A stretch of DNA of 42,985 nucleotides. It comes from Chloroflexota bacterium (GTDB lineage Bacteria > Chloroflexota > Anaerolineae > Aggregatilineales > Phototrophicaceae). Both the position numbers and the translations under genes were made by a program. Position 1 is the stretch's first letter, and each line of letters starts with the position of its first letter. The notes below the pieces were generated by a model. It worked only from the letters and a program-made list of their open reading frames with translations, made no database searches and was not told the origin of the DNA. The stretch is taken from NCBI GenBank assembly GCA_011523515.1, contig WTGO01000042.1, positions 1-42,985 on the forward strand. Reading direction: 5' to 3'. Below are positions 17,077 through 26,437 of the stretch, one piece after another.

Positions 17077-17778
17077 CTAGCGCGGGGCTCTGCCCAACCA
17101 TAACAAGCCGCCAAGAATCAGGGCTATGACAGCCCAAAGGTGAAATTGTTCAACGCCTGTGGCGGCGGTGATGAGCCCTGCGCCGAACCACAGTAGCAGC
17201 GTCGCTGTCACCAGCATAAGGTATCGCAGCATTTTTTCCGGCAGGCGCCGCGCTTGATGAATCAGCAGCGCCCAACAGCATAACCCGCCCAGGAATGTGC
17301 CGTAGAATGCCAGCAAGAACATCAGCGCATGGCCCGGCGAATAGCCCGCTGACTTAACGAGCAGCGGGCCGTTTACCGTAGCCCAAAACAGCCAGGGACC
17401 GGGGCTGAGGAAATTCATGCCGATGCCGGTCAGAAGCACGCGGCGCCAAGTCGTACCGCTTGCGGCGCCACCCTCAGTGACCCCGTTCAAAGCGACGCCG
17501 GTCCGGAATTGCTCTACGGCGCTTCTGGCGATGAAAAGCAGCATACAGCCGCCAGCTAGCTGAATCAGCCGTAACGCGTCGGCCGGCATCTGGCCCAGAA
17601 TAAAGCTCATCAGCACAATAATCGGCGCGTCAGTAATCAGCGGCGCAAGCACCACCAGCATCGCTTTCCGCCAACCCTGCGTTGCCGCTATATTGACCAA
17701 GTACGCGATCAAGGGACCTGGTATGGTCGCGGCGCTAAGGCCAAAACCTATGGCCGGCAAAATGAATTCTTGCGGCAT
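17077..17778 (-). CDS. LysE-family exporter
   Basis: 233 residues with about six hydrophobic segments. The start (GFGLSAATIPGPLIAYLVNI) and the following APLITDAPIIVLMSFILGQM match the LysE/RhtB family of amino-acid and metabolite exporters, with the conserved PGP loop after the first helix. The middle FLSPGPWLFWATVNGPLL repeats the PGP-type motif, as expected for this family. It lies 38 bp downstream of the Nudix gene on the same strand and may share its transcript. The substrate is unknown. Confidence 0.85.
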   Translation of the reverse strand: MPQEFILPAIGFGLSAATIPGPLIAYLVNIAATQGWRKAMLVVLAPLITDAPIIVLMSFILGQMPADALRLIQLAGGCMLLFIARSAVEQFRTGVALNGVTEGGAASGTTWRRVLLTGIGMNFLSPGPWLFWATVNGPLLVKSAGYSPGHALMFLLAFYGTFLGGLCCWALLIHQARRLPEKMLRYLMLVTATLLLWFGAGLITAATGVEQFHLWAVIALILGGLLWLGRAPR

Positions 17779-17816
17779 TCGGCGCAGTCCTGTGCTTGGT
17801 CGCGGTGTCGTCCCCG

Positions 17817-18428
17817 CTAGTCGAACTCGGTGGGCAGGTCCGGCTCACGCCAGTGCGCGAACCAGCGCGAGATCTGTTCTGCCCTTACCCGCCCCGGGGA
17901 AAGCGGCGGAATGTCGTCTTCGCTGAACCAGCCGACTTCGGTGGTTTCCGCGCTGGCACGCGCTTCGCCGCCGACCAGCTCACAGAGAAAAGCGATCTTG
18001 TATACATCATGCAGCGACGGCGGATGACGGCGCTTGCGATCTTCTATCGCCAGCAATTTGACCGCTTTGGCCTCGTAGCCGCTCTCTTCGCGGATTTCGC
18101 GCTCTACTGCCTCCGAGGGCGCATCGCCAATATCGGCCCAGCCGCCGGGCAGCGTCCACAGGCCGTCGACCGCCTCCCGCACCAGCAGCACTTCGCCCCG
18201 CCTGAAAACCGCGCCGCGGACGTCCACCTTCGGCGTTACGTAGCCCTCATCCACCTCGAGAATCGCTTTGATGCGCTCACTATCCGTGCCGGCGGCTTGC
18301 GCCAGCATTTGCGCCGCGATTTCCAGCAGCTGTTCGTAGCGGTCGCTATCATAGTGATTCTGGGAATAATGCAAGCCTGTTCTCGCCAGAGCCGCTATCT
18401 TTTTCGCCCAATTCACTTGCTCAACCAT
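17817..18428 (-). CDS. Nudix hydrolase with N-terminal helical domain
   Basis: 203 residues from the ATG at 18428 (GCGGAG 5 nt upstream; a longer frame adds 11 residues without such a site). An N-terminal helical segment (1-60, RYEQLLEIAAQMLAQAAGTD) precedes the Nudix domain. The box (96-118) reads GWADIGDAPSEAVEREIREE followed by SGY, with Asp where the first consensus Glu usually stands. This arrangement fits the Nudix subgroup with an N-terminal helical region that acts on nucleoside-diphosphate-linked compounds. The substrate is not determinable. Confidence 0.88.
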   Translation of the reverse strand: MVEQVNWAKKIAALARTGLHYSQNHYDSDRYEQLLEIAAQMLAQAAGTDSERIKAILEVDEGYVTPKVDVRGAVFRRGEVLLVREAVDGLWTLPGGWADIGDAPSEAVEREIREESGYEAKAVKLLAIEDRKRRHPPSLHDVYKIAFLCELVGGEARASAETTEVGWFSEDDIPPLSPGRVRAEQISRWFAHWREPDLPTEFD

Positions 18429-18622
18429 GACAGCTCCGCGAGGTCTTTTTGGCCACTGCATTATACACAGCTGTCAAACGCTCGGTCATCCTATGGCAGA
18501 TTCGCCAGTGTGGCGGCGACAATCGTCATTGCCATTCTTCCGCATGCCCATAACGCTTGGGTCAACAGAGCCGCGACCCCGATGTGGTAAAATAAGCGCG
18601 CTCAGCGAGTGGGTCCGGCGGC

Positions 18623-19879
18623 ATGACACCCTACCGCAAGATAAAGCGAAATTATGGCAGGCGATTCTTCAGTAACCGGCGGCGCGGTCTTTCAGGCATC
18701 TCGCTGCTCCTCCTACTCCTGATCCTTGCCTGCATCATCGGCGCCGTCCTCGCCTTCGGGTACGTCTTCAGAGGCGAAGTGGAAGCCACCGTGAACGAGT
18801 TCATGGGCACGCCGCGGCCCACACCGACGCTGCTGGCAAATGAGTACGCCCAGCGAGGCTTCGCGCGCTTTCTCGATGGGGCGCTTGAGGAGGCGTTGAG
18901 TGACTTTGAACTGGCTGTCATTCAGCGTCCTCAAGACGTCGGATTTCTCTACGAATACGGCATCATCCTGCTCGAATCCGGTAACGACCAAGTGGCGGTA
19001 GAGATCGGCGATCGCGCCATCGCGGCGGCCGAGACTGACGCGCGCGGTTACGCCCTGAAGGCGCGCGCTCTGATGTGGAGCGACCCGGCATCGGCCATTC
19101 CGGAAGCAATAAAGGGCCTGGAGATAAGCCCCGATTTCGCGCCCTTGCACGCGGCGCTCGCGATCGCCTACACCAATATCGGGCGCTATGCCGAGGGCTT
19201 GCAGCGCGGCATCCACGCGACCGAGCTCGATCCTCTTGATTCGTTCGGCTTCCGCGCTTACTCCATTCCGCTGATCTATACCGGCCGCCGCAGCGAAGCC
19301 ATCGCCGCCCTGGAACAAGCCGTAGCCATCAGCCCAAAGCTGACGGCGCCATACTTTGAGCTGGCGGCTCAATACCGCCAGGAGAATTACCAGGAGATGG
19401 CGGTGGGCATCTACCGCCGCATCCTCGAGTTGGAGCCGAACAGCGCCAAAGCCTACTTGCGCATCTGCCAGACCTACGCGGAGATCGGAGAATTCCTGGA
19501 AGGCACGCGCTTTTGCGAGACCGCCACCGAGATCGACCCGACCTACGCGCCCGCCTGGCAGTACCTGGGCCAGCTGCAGTACAGCCGCCGCAACTACGAA
19601 AGCGCGCTCGAGTCGCTGGAGAACTGCGTCGCCAACGGCTCCACCGCGGTCGAGTGCTTCTACATCCGCGGTCTGGCCTACTACTTCCTGGGTGAATGTT
19701 CCACCGCCTGGGACGTATTGTTGGAAGCATTTCTCTACACCAGCCAGCCAAGCATCATTGATATCATAAACACGGGCCTGGGCGATATCCGGGCCAACTG
19801 CCCCGGCTTCGAAAGCGCCCAACTCCCAACGCCCATCCCGCCCACACCCATCCCGCCGACGCCCATCGGAGGCATATAG
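18623..19879 (+). CDS. Membrane-anchored TPR protein (first of a tandem pair)
   Basis: 418 residues. A basic N-terminus (KIKRNYGRRFFSNRRRG) is followed by one membrane helix (about 25-48, ISLLLLLLILACIIGAVLAF), then a short Pro/Thr linker (GTPRPTPTLL) and about nine TPR-like helical pairs such as FLDGALEEALSDFELAVIQR and YQEMAVGIYRRILELEPNSA. The tail is a Pro-Thr repeat (PTPIPPTPIPPTPIGGI). The TPR part is probably outside the cytoplasm. It is a paralogue of the next gene, one base downstream, and the two must be co-transcribed. TPRs bind other proteins; the partner is unknown. Confidence 0.85.
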   Translation: MTPYRKIKRNYGRRFFSNRRRGLSGISLLLLLLILACIIGAVLAFGYVFRGEVEATVNEFMGTPRPTPTLLANEYAQRGFARFLDGALEEALSDFELAVIQRPQDVGFLYEYGIILLESGNDQVAVEIGDRAIAAAETDARGYALKARALMWSDPASAIPEAIKGLEISPDFAPLHAALAIAYTNIGRYAEGLQRGIHATELDPLDSFGFRAYSIPLIYTGRRSEAIAALEQAVAISPKLTAPYFELAAQYRQENYQEMAVGIYRRILELEPNSAKAYLRICQTYAEIGEFLEGTRFCETATEIDPTYAPAWQYLGQLQYSRRNYESALESLENCVANGSTAVECFYIRGLAYYFLGECSTAWDVLLEAFLYTSQPSIIDIINTGLGDIRANCPGFESAQLPTPIPPTPIPPTPIGGI

Positions 19880-19880
19880 G

Positions 19881-21092
19881 GTGAAGATTCAGCGTGATTA
19901 CACGCAGCCTTTCTTCCGCGAGCCCAAACGCCATCCGCTTCGCAATATGCTCATCGCCGCGCTGCTGGGTTTGCTGCTGGGCCTGGCCATCTTGTGGCAA
20001 CGGGACGCAGTCGAGGGAGTCATCCTGAGCTTCAGCGCCAGCCCGCCCACGCCCACACCGATGCCCAGCGAGCTGGCCACCCGCGCCTCCGAGCTCTTCC
20101 TGGCCGGCGACATCAGCGGCGCCGAAGCGCTTTTGGCGCAGGCCGTCGAAGAACGCCCGAATAACATCGCCTACCTCTATGAACACGGCCGCCTGCTGAT
20201 TGAGCTGGGCCGCTATGACGAGGCGCACGGGCATGGAGCCGCCATCACCGAGCTTGACGCCCGCGACGCGCGCGGCTTCGCGCTGAAAGCCACGGCCTTG
20301 GCCTGGCAAGGCCAACCGTCGGTCGCCATTCCCATCGCGCTTTCCGGCTTGGAATCTAATCCGCGCTTCTCCCCGCTGTACGCGGCCCTGACCCGCGCCT
20401 ACGTCGATACGCAACGCTGGGCCGACGGTCTTGAAGCCGGCGAGCGCGGCCTGTCCATCGACGATGAGGATGCCGATCTCATCCGCGCCTATGCCTACGC
20501 GCTGCAATCGGTCGGCTCCTACAGCGATGCCGCATCCTACCTGCGGCGGGCCCTGCAGCTGCGCCCCACCTACCTGCCGATTCATTTTGAGCTGGGCGGG
20601 CTTTACCTGGCGCGCGATGACGACGAAAGCGCCATCGACATCTACAACCGCATTCTGTCGCTGGAGCCGCGCAACGCCCGCGCCATGCTGCGGCTTTGCC
20701 TGGCCTATCGCAAGGTGGGCGAGTTCGCGCGCGCGCTGGGCTTCTGCCAGGACTCGGTCGAAAATCAGCCGGCCGACGCCGAAGCGCAGTTTCAGCTGGG
20801 GCTGCTGCACTATCGCGAGCGCCAATTCGAGGCGTCGCGGGACGCCTTTCAGCAGTGCCTGCGCTACGATGAGGGCTTCTATGATTTGTCCTGCCGCTAT
20901 CGCCTGGGGTTGTCGCACTATTATACCGGCGCCTGCACGCTGGGCTGGAGCCTGCTGCGGGATTCGTTAGACCTGGCGCAAGCGGCGAGCGACAGCGCCA
21001 CGGTCGGCAATATCTTGCAAGGCCTGGACGCCATCGAGAGCGACCCGCAGTGCGTGGATGAGGCCGCCGCGCCGGTGACCATTCAGGATTGA
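19881..21092 (+). CDS. Membrane-anchored TPR protein (second of a tandem pair)
   Basis: 403 residues, GTG start one base after the previous stop. It has the same layout as its neighbour: basic N-terminus, one membrane helix (about 24-42, MLIAALLGLLLGLAILW), a PTPTPMPSEL linker, then TPR repeats. The aligned positions (LANEYAQRGFARFLDGALEE against LATRASELFLAGDISGAEAL; LYEYGIILLESG against LYEHGRLLIELG) show that it arose by tandem duplication. It lacks the Pro-rich tail of its partner. The C-terminus holds several cysteines (GFCQ, QQCLRY, LSCRY, GACTLGW) that could form disulfides if the domain is exported. Confidence 0.85.
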   Translation: MKIQRDYTQPFFREPKRHPLRNMLIAALLGLLLGLAILWQRDAVEGVILSFSASPPTPTPMPSELATRASELFLAGDISGAEALLAQAVEERPNNIAYLYEHGRLLIELGRYDEAHGHGAAITELDARDARGFALKATALAWQGQPSVAIPIALSGLESNPRFSPLYAALTRAYVDTQRWADGLEAGERGLSIDDEDADLIRAYAYALQSVGSYSDAASYLRRALQLRPTYLPIHFELGGLYLARDDDESAIDIYNRILSLEPRNARAMLRLCLAYRKVGEFARALGFCQDSVENQPADAEAQFQLGLLHYRERQFEASRDAFQQCLRYDEGFYDLSCRYRLGLSHYYTGACTLGWSLLRDSLDLAQAASDSATVGNILQGLDAIESDPQCVDEAAAPVTIQD

Positions 21093-21147
21093 CCGGCGCC
21101 GGACACTCCTTTAGCCTACTCGCGTTCAGCCGCCCCGACAGCAGACT

Positions 21148-22065
21148 ATGAGCGTGCTCGATACCAGCCTCCGAATATACCGCAAGACGCTGAAGCGCAT
21201 CCGCCCGGCGCATATCGCCCTGCACCGCTTGCTGAGCGGGCTGCTGCTGCCCGGGCTGGAGCGCGCCACCGGCTTCCAGACCATCGCCGAGGACCCTTTC
21301 TGGTTTCGGCTGGAGCTGCTGACGCGGCAGCACGAACGGGAGACGCGGCAACTGCTGGAGCGCCTGGCGCAGCCGGGCATGGTCGCGCTGGATGTGGGCG
21401 CGCATGTCGGCTACTACACCCGTCTGTTGGCGCGGCGCGCCGGCGCGGACGGGCGCGTCATCGCTATCGAGCCCAACCCCAGCACCCATCGTGTGCTGCA
21501 GCGCAACACCCGCGGCATGCACACAGTCAGCGCGCTGCAGCTGGCCGCCGCCGAGCGCGAAGGCAGCGCCGAGCTCTACGACTACCTGATGATGTCGGCC
21601 AGCGGCTCGCTGCATTTTGACGAGTCTCTGGCGCATCAGCAGCAGGCGCGCATGGGCGCGGGCGATGTAGCGCCGCGGCGCGAAGCCGGCTTCGAGATGC
21701 AGCGCTACCGCGTGCGGACGGCGGCCATCGACGACTGCCTGGCCGAGCTGGGCGTGGGGCGAGTCGATCTGGTGAAGATGGACATCGAAGGCGCCGAGCT
21801 GACGGCGCTGCGCGGCATGCGGCGGACGATCGCCCAATCGCCCGGGCTGGCGCTGGTGATGGAGTACAACCCGGGCGCGCTGGCGGCCTTCGGGCATGAG
21901 CCCGCGGCGGCGCTGAGCGAGGCGCTGGGGCTGGGCTTCGGGCAGGTGCAGGCGATAGAGGCGGACGGCTCGCTGCGCGACTGGGGCGATGCGGCGCTGG
22001 TCGAGCGGGAGACGGCGCGTCTGCTGGCGGGCATGGGCGTGGTGAACTTGCTGTTTACGAAGTGA
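21148..22065 (+). CDS. FkbM-family SAM-dependent methyltransferase
   Basis: 305 residues. S-adenosylmethionine-binding motif I is clear (MVALDVGAHVGYYTRLLARR, about 77-96), followed by RVIAIEPNP, and the FkbM-type signature VDLVKMDIEGAELTALRGM later. FkbM-family enzymes O-methylate sugars or small natural products. The N-terminal 75 residues are basic and helical and could bind a partner. It lies 55 bp after the TPR pair and may share their transcript. The acceptor is unknown. Confidence 0.85.
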   Translation: MSVLDTSLRIYRKTLKRIRPAHIALHRLLSGLLLPGLERATGFQTIAEDPFWFRLELLTRQHERETRQLLERLAQPGMVALDVGAHVGYYTRLLARRAGADGRVIAIEPNPSTHRVLQRNTRGMHTVSALQLAAAEREGSAELYDYLMMSASGSLHFDESLAHQQQARMGAGDVAPRREAGFEMQRYRVRTAAIDDCLAELGVGRVDLVKMDIEGAELTALRGMRRTIAQSPGLALVMEYNPGALAAFGHEPAAALSEALGLGFGQVQAIEADGSLRDWGDAALVERETARLLAGMGVVNLLFTK

Positions 22066-22071
22066 ATGCGT

Positions 22072-22130
22072 TAAGGTTTTTCACCACAGAGGGTGCAGAA
22101 TCAGGCGCAAGAATGACATAAAAAACCTTA
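22072..22130 (+). repeat. Large hairpin enclosing a CACAGAG-family repeat
   Basis: TAAGGTTTTT (22072-22081) and AAAAACCTTA (22121-22130) are perfect 10-bp inverted arms around a 39-nt loop that begins with TCACCACAGAGGG. It follows the methyltransferase stop directly and may act as a terminator or be the edge of a mobile repeat. Confidence 0.6.
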
Positions 22131-22166
22131 CCACAGAGGACACAGAGGACAAACAAAGGGCACAGA
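22131..22166 (+). repeat. CACAGAG-family repeat, upstream of the restriction enzyme gene
   Basis: CCACAGAGGACACAGAGGAC, then AAACAAAGGGCACAGAG: three CACAGAG units in 36 bp, ending 7 nt before the ATG of the next gene, so the ribosome-binding region is made of repeat. Confidence 0.7.
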
Positions 22167-22173
22167 GAAACGC

Positions 22174-25149
22174 ATGAGTGTTCCCGACAAAGTCTACGAA
22201 CTTGTCAAGAAATTCGAAAACGGCAAGTCATTCTATACGCATCCAAACTACAACGAAGCTCAATTGAGGCAGGAGTTCGTCAATCCTTTGTTTGACGCCA
22301 TGGGCTGGCAAACTGGCGAAAGTAGTCAGGTGCTGCACGAAGCGGGAATACGCACTGGCGGCACGATCAAGCACCCCGATTACAGCTTCCTCGCCGGGCA
22401 CCGCCGCGCCTTCTATGTTGAAACCAAAAAACCTTCCGTGGATATTCTGAATGGCTACGATCCCGCCCGCCAAATCCGTTCCTATGGTTGGTCCGGCAAC
22501 ACCGAAATCGGCATATTGACCAACTTCAAGGAATTCGCTGTTTACGACTGCCGAATCCAGCCCACCAGCGACGATGCGCCCGCCATCGCGCGCGAACTGT
22601 ATTTGACCTATGAAGAGTATCTCGACGACTGGGATAATGCCTTAGGTCTCTTTACTCGCGAATCCGTGCTTGAACGCAAGCATCGCCAAGTCCTCGAAGA
22701 CAAGCCAACAGGCATAATGCGGGTGGATGACGCCTTTCTGCGTCAACTCGAATCCTGGCGGGACGATTTAGCGGTACATATCTACAAGCAAGCGCAATTT
22801 CTAGACATACCGCTCGACACGCGCAGTTTGAATGGCTTGGTAACGCGCACCATCAACCGCATCGTTTTCCTGCGTATCGTCGAAGACCGAAATCTTGATT
22901 TGCTGCCTAGTCTTGAGTCAGTAGCCCGCGCTACGCACAGAATTTATGACAAACTAAAGAGCCAATTTAGAGACGCCGACAGGATCTACAATTCGGGCCT
23001 ATTCCATTTCGATCCCAAAGCAACGGATCGCGGTGACGCCGATGAATTGGCACTGAATATTCACATCAATGACGATGTGATTTCACATATCATCAATGAC
23101 CTCTATCCACCCAAGAGTCTGTACCAGTTCTCCGTGATTTCAGCCGACATCCTCGGTCAGGTCTACGAACGCTTTCTCGGCAAAGTCGTCGAGGTGACCT
23201 CAAGCAACGATGTTTCGGTCGAAGAGAAACCCGAAGTCCGCAAAGCCGGCGGCGTTTACTACACCCCGGACTACATCGTCGACTACATCGTGGAAAACAC
23301 GGTCGGCAAACTCCTGGAAGGCAAAACAGCCGAAGAAACCGCGGAGCTGCGCGTGCTTGACCCGGCCTGCGGCAGCGGTTCATTCCTCGTTGGCGCTTAT
23401 CAATACCTGCTTGACTGGCACCTGGAATACTACCGAGAGCATCGCGATCGTTACAAGAATCGCATTCTGCACACGACCGACAGCATACTATTAAAGACGC
23501 GCGAAAAGAAACGCATCCTGCTCAACAATATCTATGGCGTGGACCTCGATCCCAACGCCGTCGAAGTCAGCAAGCTCTCCCTGCTGCTCAAAATGCTGGA
23601 AGGCGAAAACGAAGCCGCCCGCCACGAAGCCGCTCTTGACGAGTCGGGCGAACAGATTCTCCCTGACCTCAGTGGCAATATCAAATGCGGCAACTCGCTT
23701 ATCGGCAGCGACTTTTTTGTTGGCACAGATTTGACGCAAGTCGCCAAAGACGAAATCTATCGCACCAACCCCTTCGATTGGGCCAGCAGCGCCGGCTTCG
23801 GCGACATTATGGCGGCAGGCGGATTCGATACTGTCATCGGGAATCCGCCTTATGTGCGGCAGGAGACTCTGGGTCAGGCGTTCAAGGCTTATGCCAAGCG
23901 ACATTTTGAAACCTACGCCGGCACGGCCGATCTCTATACCTACTTCATCGAGCGGGGCGTGAAGCTGCTCAATGAGAAGGGGCTGTTCGGCATCATCGTC
24001 GCCAACAAGTGGCTGCGGGCGCGTTACGGCAAGCCGCTGCGGACCTGGCTGAAAAAGCAGGCGATACGCGAAATCATCGACTTCGGCGACTTGCCCGTGT
24101 TTCAGCAGGCGACGACTTATCCTTGCATATTGACGATTGGCAAGGGCGGGGCAAGCGATACCTTTGCGGCCGCGCAGATTGACACACTTGAGTTTTCCAG
24201 CCTGCGCGGGCATGTGGAATCACTGCGCTATACGGTGGACAAGTCGCTGCTGGATGATGGCGGCTGGTCGCTGGCGCGCGAAGAGGTTCAAGCGCTTTTG
24301 CGAAAACTTTTTGACGCGGGAATGTCGCTAGAGACCTATGTACAAAAGGAAATTTACCGAGGCGTCACGACAGGGTTGAATAAGGCATTCGTAATTGATG
24401 GCGACACTAGAGTAAGTTTGATTGAAGAAAATCCCAACAGCGCAGAGCTAATCAAGCCCTTTATAGCAGGCAAAGATGTAAAGCGATTTAGCGCTGTCGT
24501 GCCAAACAAGTATCTGGTTTTTACTAGGCGAGGCGTTGACATCAGAAGCTATCCCGCGATTCATCGCTACCTGTATCAATTCAAGAGCCAGCTTGAACCT
24601 AAGCCTTTGGACTGGCAGGGGGATTCGTGGACAGGACGTAAGCCAGGACGCTATAAGTGGTATGAGATTCAAGATACTGTGGATTATTGGCAGAGCTTCG
24701 AGAAACCGAAGATTATTCTACCAGATATATCGCTGCGCGGAAACTTCACATACGATCCGAACAATGCTTACGTAGCAAACACAGCGTACATCATCCCGGT
24801 AGACGACAAGTATTTGCTTGGACTATTGAACTCGAAACTCATGACTTTTGTGTATCAAAGCATCTCCTCTACCTATCGCGGCGGTTACTTGCGCTTCATT
24901 TATCAGTATCTCGCCCAACTCCCAATCCGCGCAATCGACTTTGACAATCCCGCTGACGTAGCCATGCAAGACAAAATAGTCGAACTGGTCGATACCATGC
25001 TTGATCTTCATAAACAGGCGGGCTTGACTCTGGTGCAGCGCGGCGTGGTCAAGCAGCGGATTGAGGCGGTGGATCGGGAGATTGACGAGTTGGTGTATCG
25101 GCTGTATGGGTTGAGTGGGGATGAGGTGGCTGTGGTGGAGGGCGGGTGA
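22174..25149 (+). CDS. Single-chain restriction-modification enzyme (type IIG/Eco57I-like)
   Basis: 991 residues carrying nuclease, methylase and recognition parts in one chain. The N-terminus has a PD-(D/E)xK-type nuclease pattern, PDY with D69 and YVETKKP with E83-x-K85. The methylase has motif I DPACGSGSF (396-404) and motif IV NPPY (557-560), the adenine-N6/cytosine-N4 class. The C-terminal 300 residues contain the target-recognition type region (YRGVTTGLNKAFVI, KPFIAGKDVKRF, LPDISLRGNFTY). It would both methylate and cut the same DNA site. No separate methylase or specificity subunit is nearby. Its recognition site cannot be read from sequence. Confidence 0.88.
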   Translation: MSVPDKVYELVKKFENGKSFYTHPNYNEAQLRQEFVNPLFDAMGWQTGESSQVLHEAGIRTGGTIKHPDYSFLAGHRRAFYVETKKPSVDILNGYDPARQIRSYGWSGNTEIGILTNFKEFAVYDCRIQPTSDDAPAIARELYLTYEEYLDDWDNALGLFTRESVLERKHRQVLEDKPTGIMRVDDAFLRQLESWRDDLAVHIYKQAQFLDIPLDTRSLNGLVTRTINRIVFLRIVEDRNLDLLPSLESVARATHRIYDKLKSQFRDADRIYNSGLFHFDPKATDRGDADELALNIHINDDVISHIINDLYPPKSLYQFSVISADILGQVYERFLGKVVEVTSSNDVSVEEKPEVRKAGGVYYTPDYIVDYIVENTVGKLLEGKTAEETAELRVLDPACGSGSFLVGAYQYLLDWHLEYYREHRDRYKNRILHTTDSILLKTREKKRILLNNIYGVDLDPNAVEVSKLSLLLKMLEGENEAARHEAALDESGEQILPDLSGNIKCGNSLIGSDFFVGTDLTQVAKDEIYRTNPFDWASSAGFGDIMAAGGFDTVIGNPPYVRQETLGQAFKAYAKRHFETYAGTADLYTYFIERGVKLLNEKGLFGIIVANKWLRARYGKPLRTWLKKQAIREIIDFGDLPVFQQATTYPCILTIGKGGASDTFAAAQIDTLEFSSLRGHVESLRYTVDKSLLDDGGWSLAREEVQALLRKLFDAGMSLETYVQKEIYRGVTTGLNKAFVIDGDTRVSLIEENPNSAELIKPFIAGKDVKRFSAVVPNKYLVFTRRGVDIRSYPAIHRYLYQFKSQLEPKPLDWQGDSWTGRKPGRYKWYEIQDTVDYWQSFEKPKIILPDISLRGNFTYDPNNAYVANTAYIIPVDDKYLLGLLNSKLMTFVYQSISSTYRGGYLRFIYQYLAQLPIRAIDFDNPADVAMQDKIVELVDTMLDLHKQAGLTLVQRGVVKQRIEAVDREIDELVYRLYGLSGDEVAVVEGG

Positions 25150-25234
25150 ACCCCCACTTTTTTGGAGGATGAATTCGAGTTGGTTGTGTTACGCTGGTGT
25201 CATTGTGTATTTGTAGCGTAGAGAAATTGCGACT

Positions 25235-26305
25235 ATGGCGCGTGCAAAAGAATTCATCACTAAACATAATAGGGTTTTCACCAGTGTTGTCATCGTAATC
25301 GGGGTTCTCACAACCGTCGTCTGTCTATTTGTCTTCGTTAAGCATGGGTTCATTCTATTTGCCGCTGAGGATTATGAGACAAATCTCTACACTGAAGTAT
25401 TCGGAGTTTTTTTCAGTGTCTTCATTTCGGTAGCGGTTGTAGGCGGATGGACTGAAATACGAGCAAGACAACAGCTAAAAGCGCGACTAATCAGGGAATC
25501 GGGCAGTCGCTCTAACGATATTGCAATCTCCGCAGTGGAATGGCTGCGTGCTAAGGGTTGGTTGACAGGTGACGCAGGCTTGCTTAAAGAGGGAAACTTT
25601 AAGTCAGCAAATCTGCAAGGAGCGGACTTGAGTGAAGCGAATCTGCAAAGTTCGCACTTAGGATCTGCAAATTTGCGAGAAGCGACTTTGGATCACACAC
25701 TGTTACAGGATACCAATTTGTGTGATGCGGATTTGCAAGATGTGCACTCATGGCATGTAAATATGCAAGGTGCGATGATGTGGAATGTAAAGCTTCAGCG
25801 GGCTCTTTTAGGCGCTGCAAATCTGCAAAAGGTGGAATTGCATTGGTCACGACTCGAACAAACGAAATTGCCCGCCGCCAACTTACAAGGAGCTTCTCTG
25901 TTTCTCTCAAATCTTCAAGGTGCGGACTTACGCAACGCGGATTTGCAGGAAGCGGAATTGACTAGGGCAAACCTAAGTGAAGCAGACTTATTGAGGGCGG
26001 ACTTGCAGAAGGCAAAATTGAAAGATGCAGATTTGACGAATTCGTGTTTGATGGGTGCAGATTTGCAAAATACAAACTTGTCGGGAGCCAATCTGCAAGC
26101 GGTGAACATGCTCGGCGCTCAATTACAAGGAGCGATCTTGAAGGATGTGAACCTTCGTGACGCAATTCTCCCGGACGGAAAGCTGCACACAATTGATACT
26201 GAAATGGACAGGTTTACCAACCCATATCATAGCGCCTATATGAAGACATTGGAGCACATTAGCGAGATTCGTAAGGAAATGTGGCTTAATCGCAAACCAG
26301 CTTAA
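25235..26305 (+). CDS. Membrane-anchored pentapeptide-repeat protein
   Basis: 356 residues. Two membrane helices at the N-terminus (about 16-36, TSVVIVIGVLTTVVCLFVFV; and 54-72, VFGVFFSVFISVAVVGGW) are followed by a helical linker. From about 118 to 315 comes a run of A(D/N)Lxx pentapeptides (ANLQGADLSEANLQSSHLGS, ADLQKAKLKDADLTNSCLMG), which fold into a right-handed square beta-helix. Such proteins can mimic DNA or serve as scaffolds; here the membrane anchor argues for scaffolding. The gene is A/T-richer than its surroundings. A perfect hairpin follows one base after the stop. Confidence 0.88.
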   Translation: MARAKEFITKHNRVFTSVVIVIGVLTTVVCLFVFVKHGFILFAAEDYETNLYTEVFGVFFSVFISVAVVGGWTEIRARQQLKARLIRESGSRSNDIAISAVEWLRAKGWLTGDAGLLKEGNFKSANLQGADLSEANLQSSHLGSANLREATLDHTLLQDTNLCDADLQDVHSWHVNMQGAMMWNVKLQRALLGAANLQKVELHWSRLEQTKLPAANLQGASLFLSNLQGADLRNADLQEAELTRANLSEADLLRADLQKAKLKDADLTNSCLMGADLQNTNLSGANLQAVNMLGAQLQGAILKDVNLRDAILPDGKLHTIDTEMDRFTNPYHSAYMKTLEHISEIRKEMWLNRKPA

Positions 26306-26325
26306 CATAGAGAAAACTCTCTATG
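26306..26325 (+). terminator. Hairpin immediately after the pentapeptide-repeat gene
   Basis: CATAGAGA (26306-26313), loop AAAC, TCTCTATG (26318-26325): a perfect 8-bp stem starting at the first base after the TAA. There is no T-run downstream, so termination is uncertain. Confidence 0.4.
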
Positions 26326-26354
26326 CCCTCTGCGCCTCTGTAGTGAGTTTTCCC
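26323..26354 (-). repeat. CACAGAG-family repeat (inverted copy)
   Basis: Plus strand reads CCCTCTGCGCCTCTGTAGTG in this stretch, the complement of CACTACAGAGGCGCAGAGGG. Confidence 0.65.
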
Positions 26355-26437
26355 CATTCGCGCCCACTCACAGTCGATCTACGCTACAATAATCCCATCG
26401 TGACTTTACAACCTTATGAAAGAAAGCGAAGCTTCGC

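Noticed and set aside
20479..21897. Open frame of 472 codons opposite the second TPR and FkbM genes.
   Set aside because: It is antisense to two well-supported genes, is rich in Arg, Pro and Gln as G/C-rich shadow frames are, and contains no domain.
22131..22166. The CACAGAG units as a short CRISPR array.
   Set aside because: Units are too short, irregularly spaced, and the same core occurs singly at many places without spacers or cas genes.
25600..26180. Regularly spaced near-repeats in the DNA resembling a repeat array or CRISPR.
   Set aside because: The spacing is 15 bp or multiples and translates to pentapeptide repeats in one frame; it is protein repetition.
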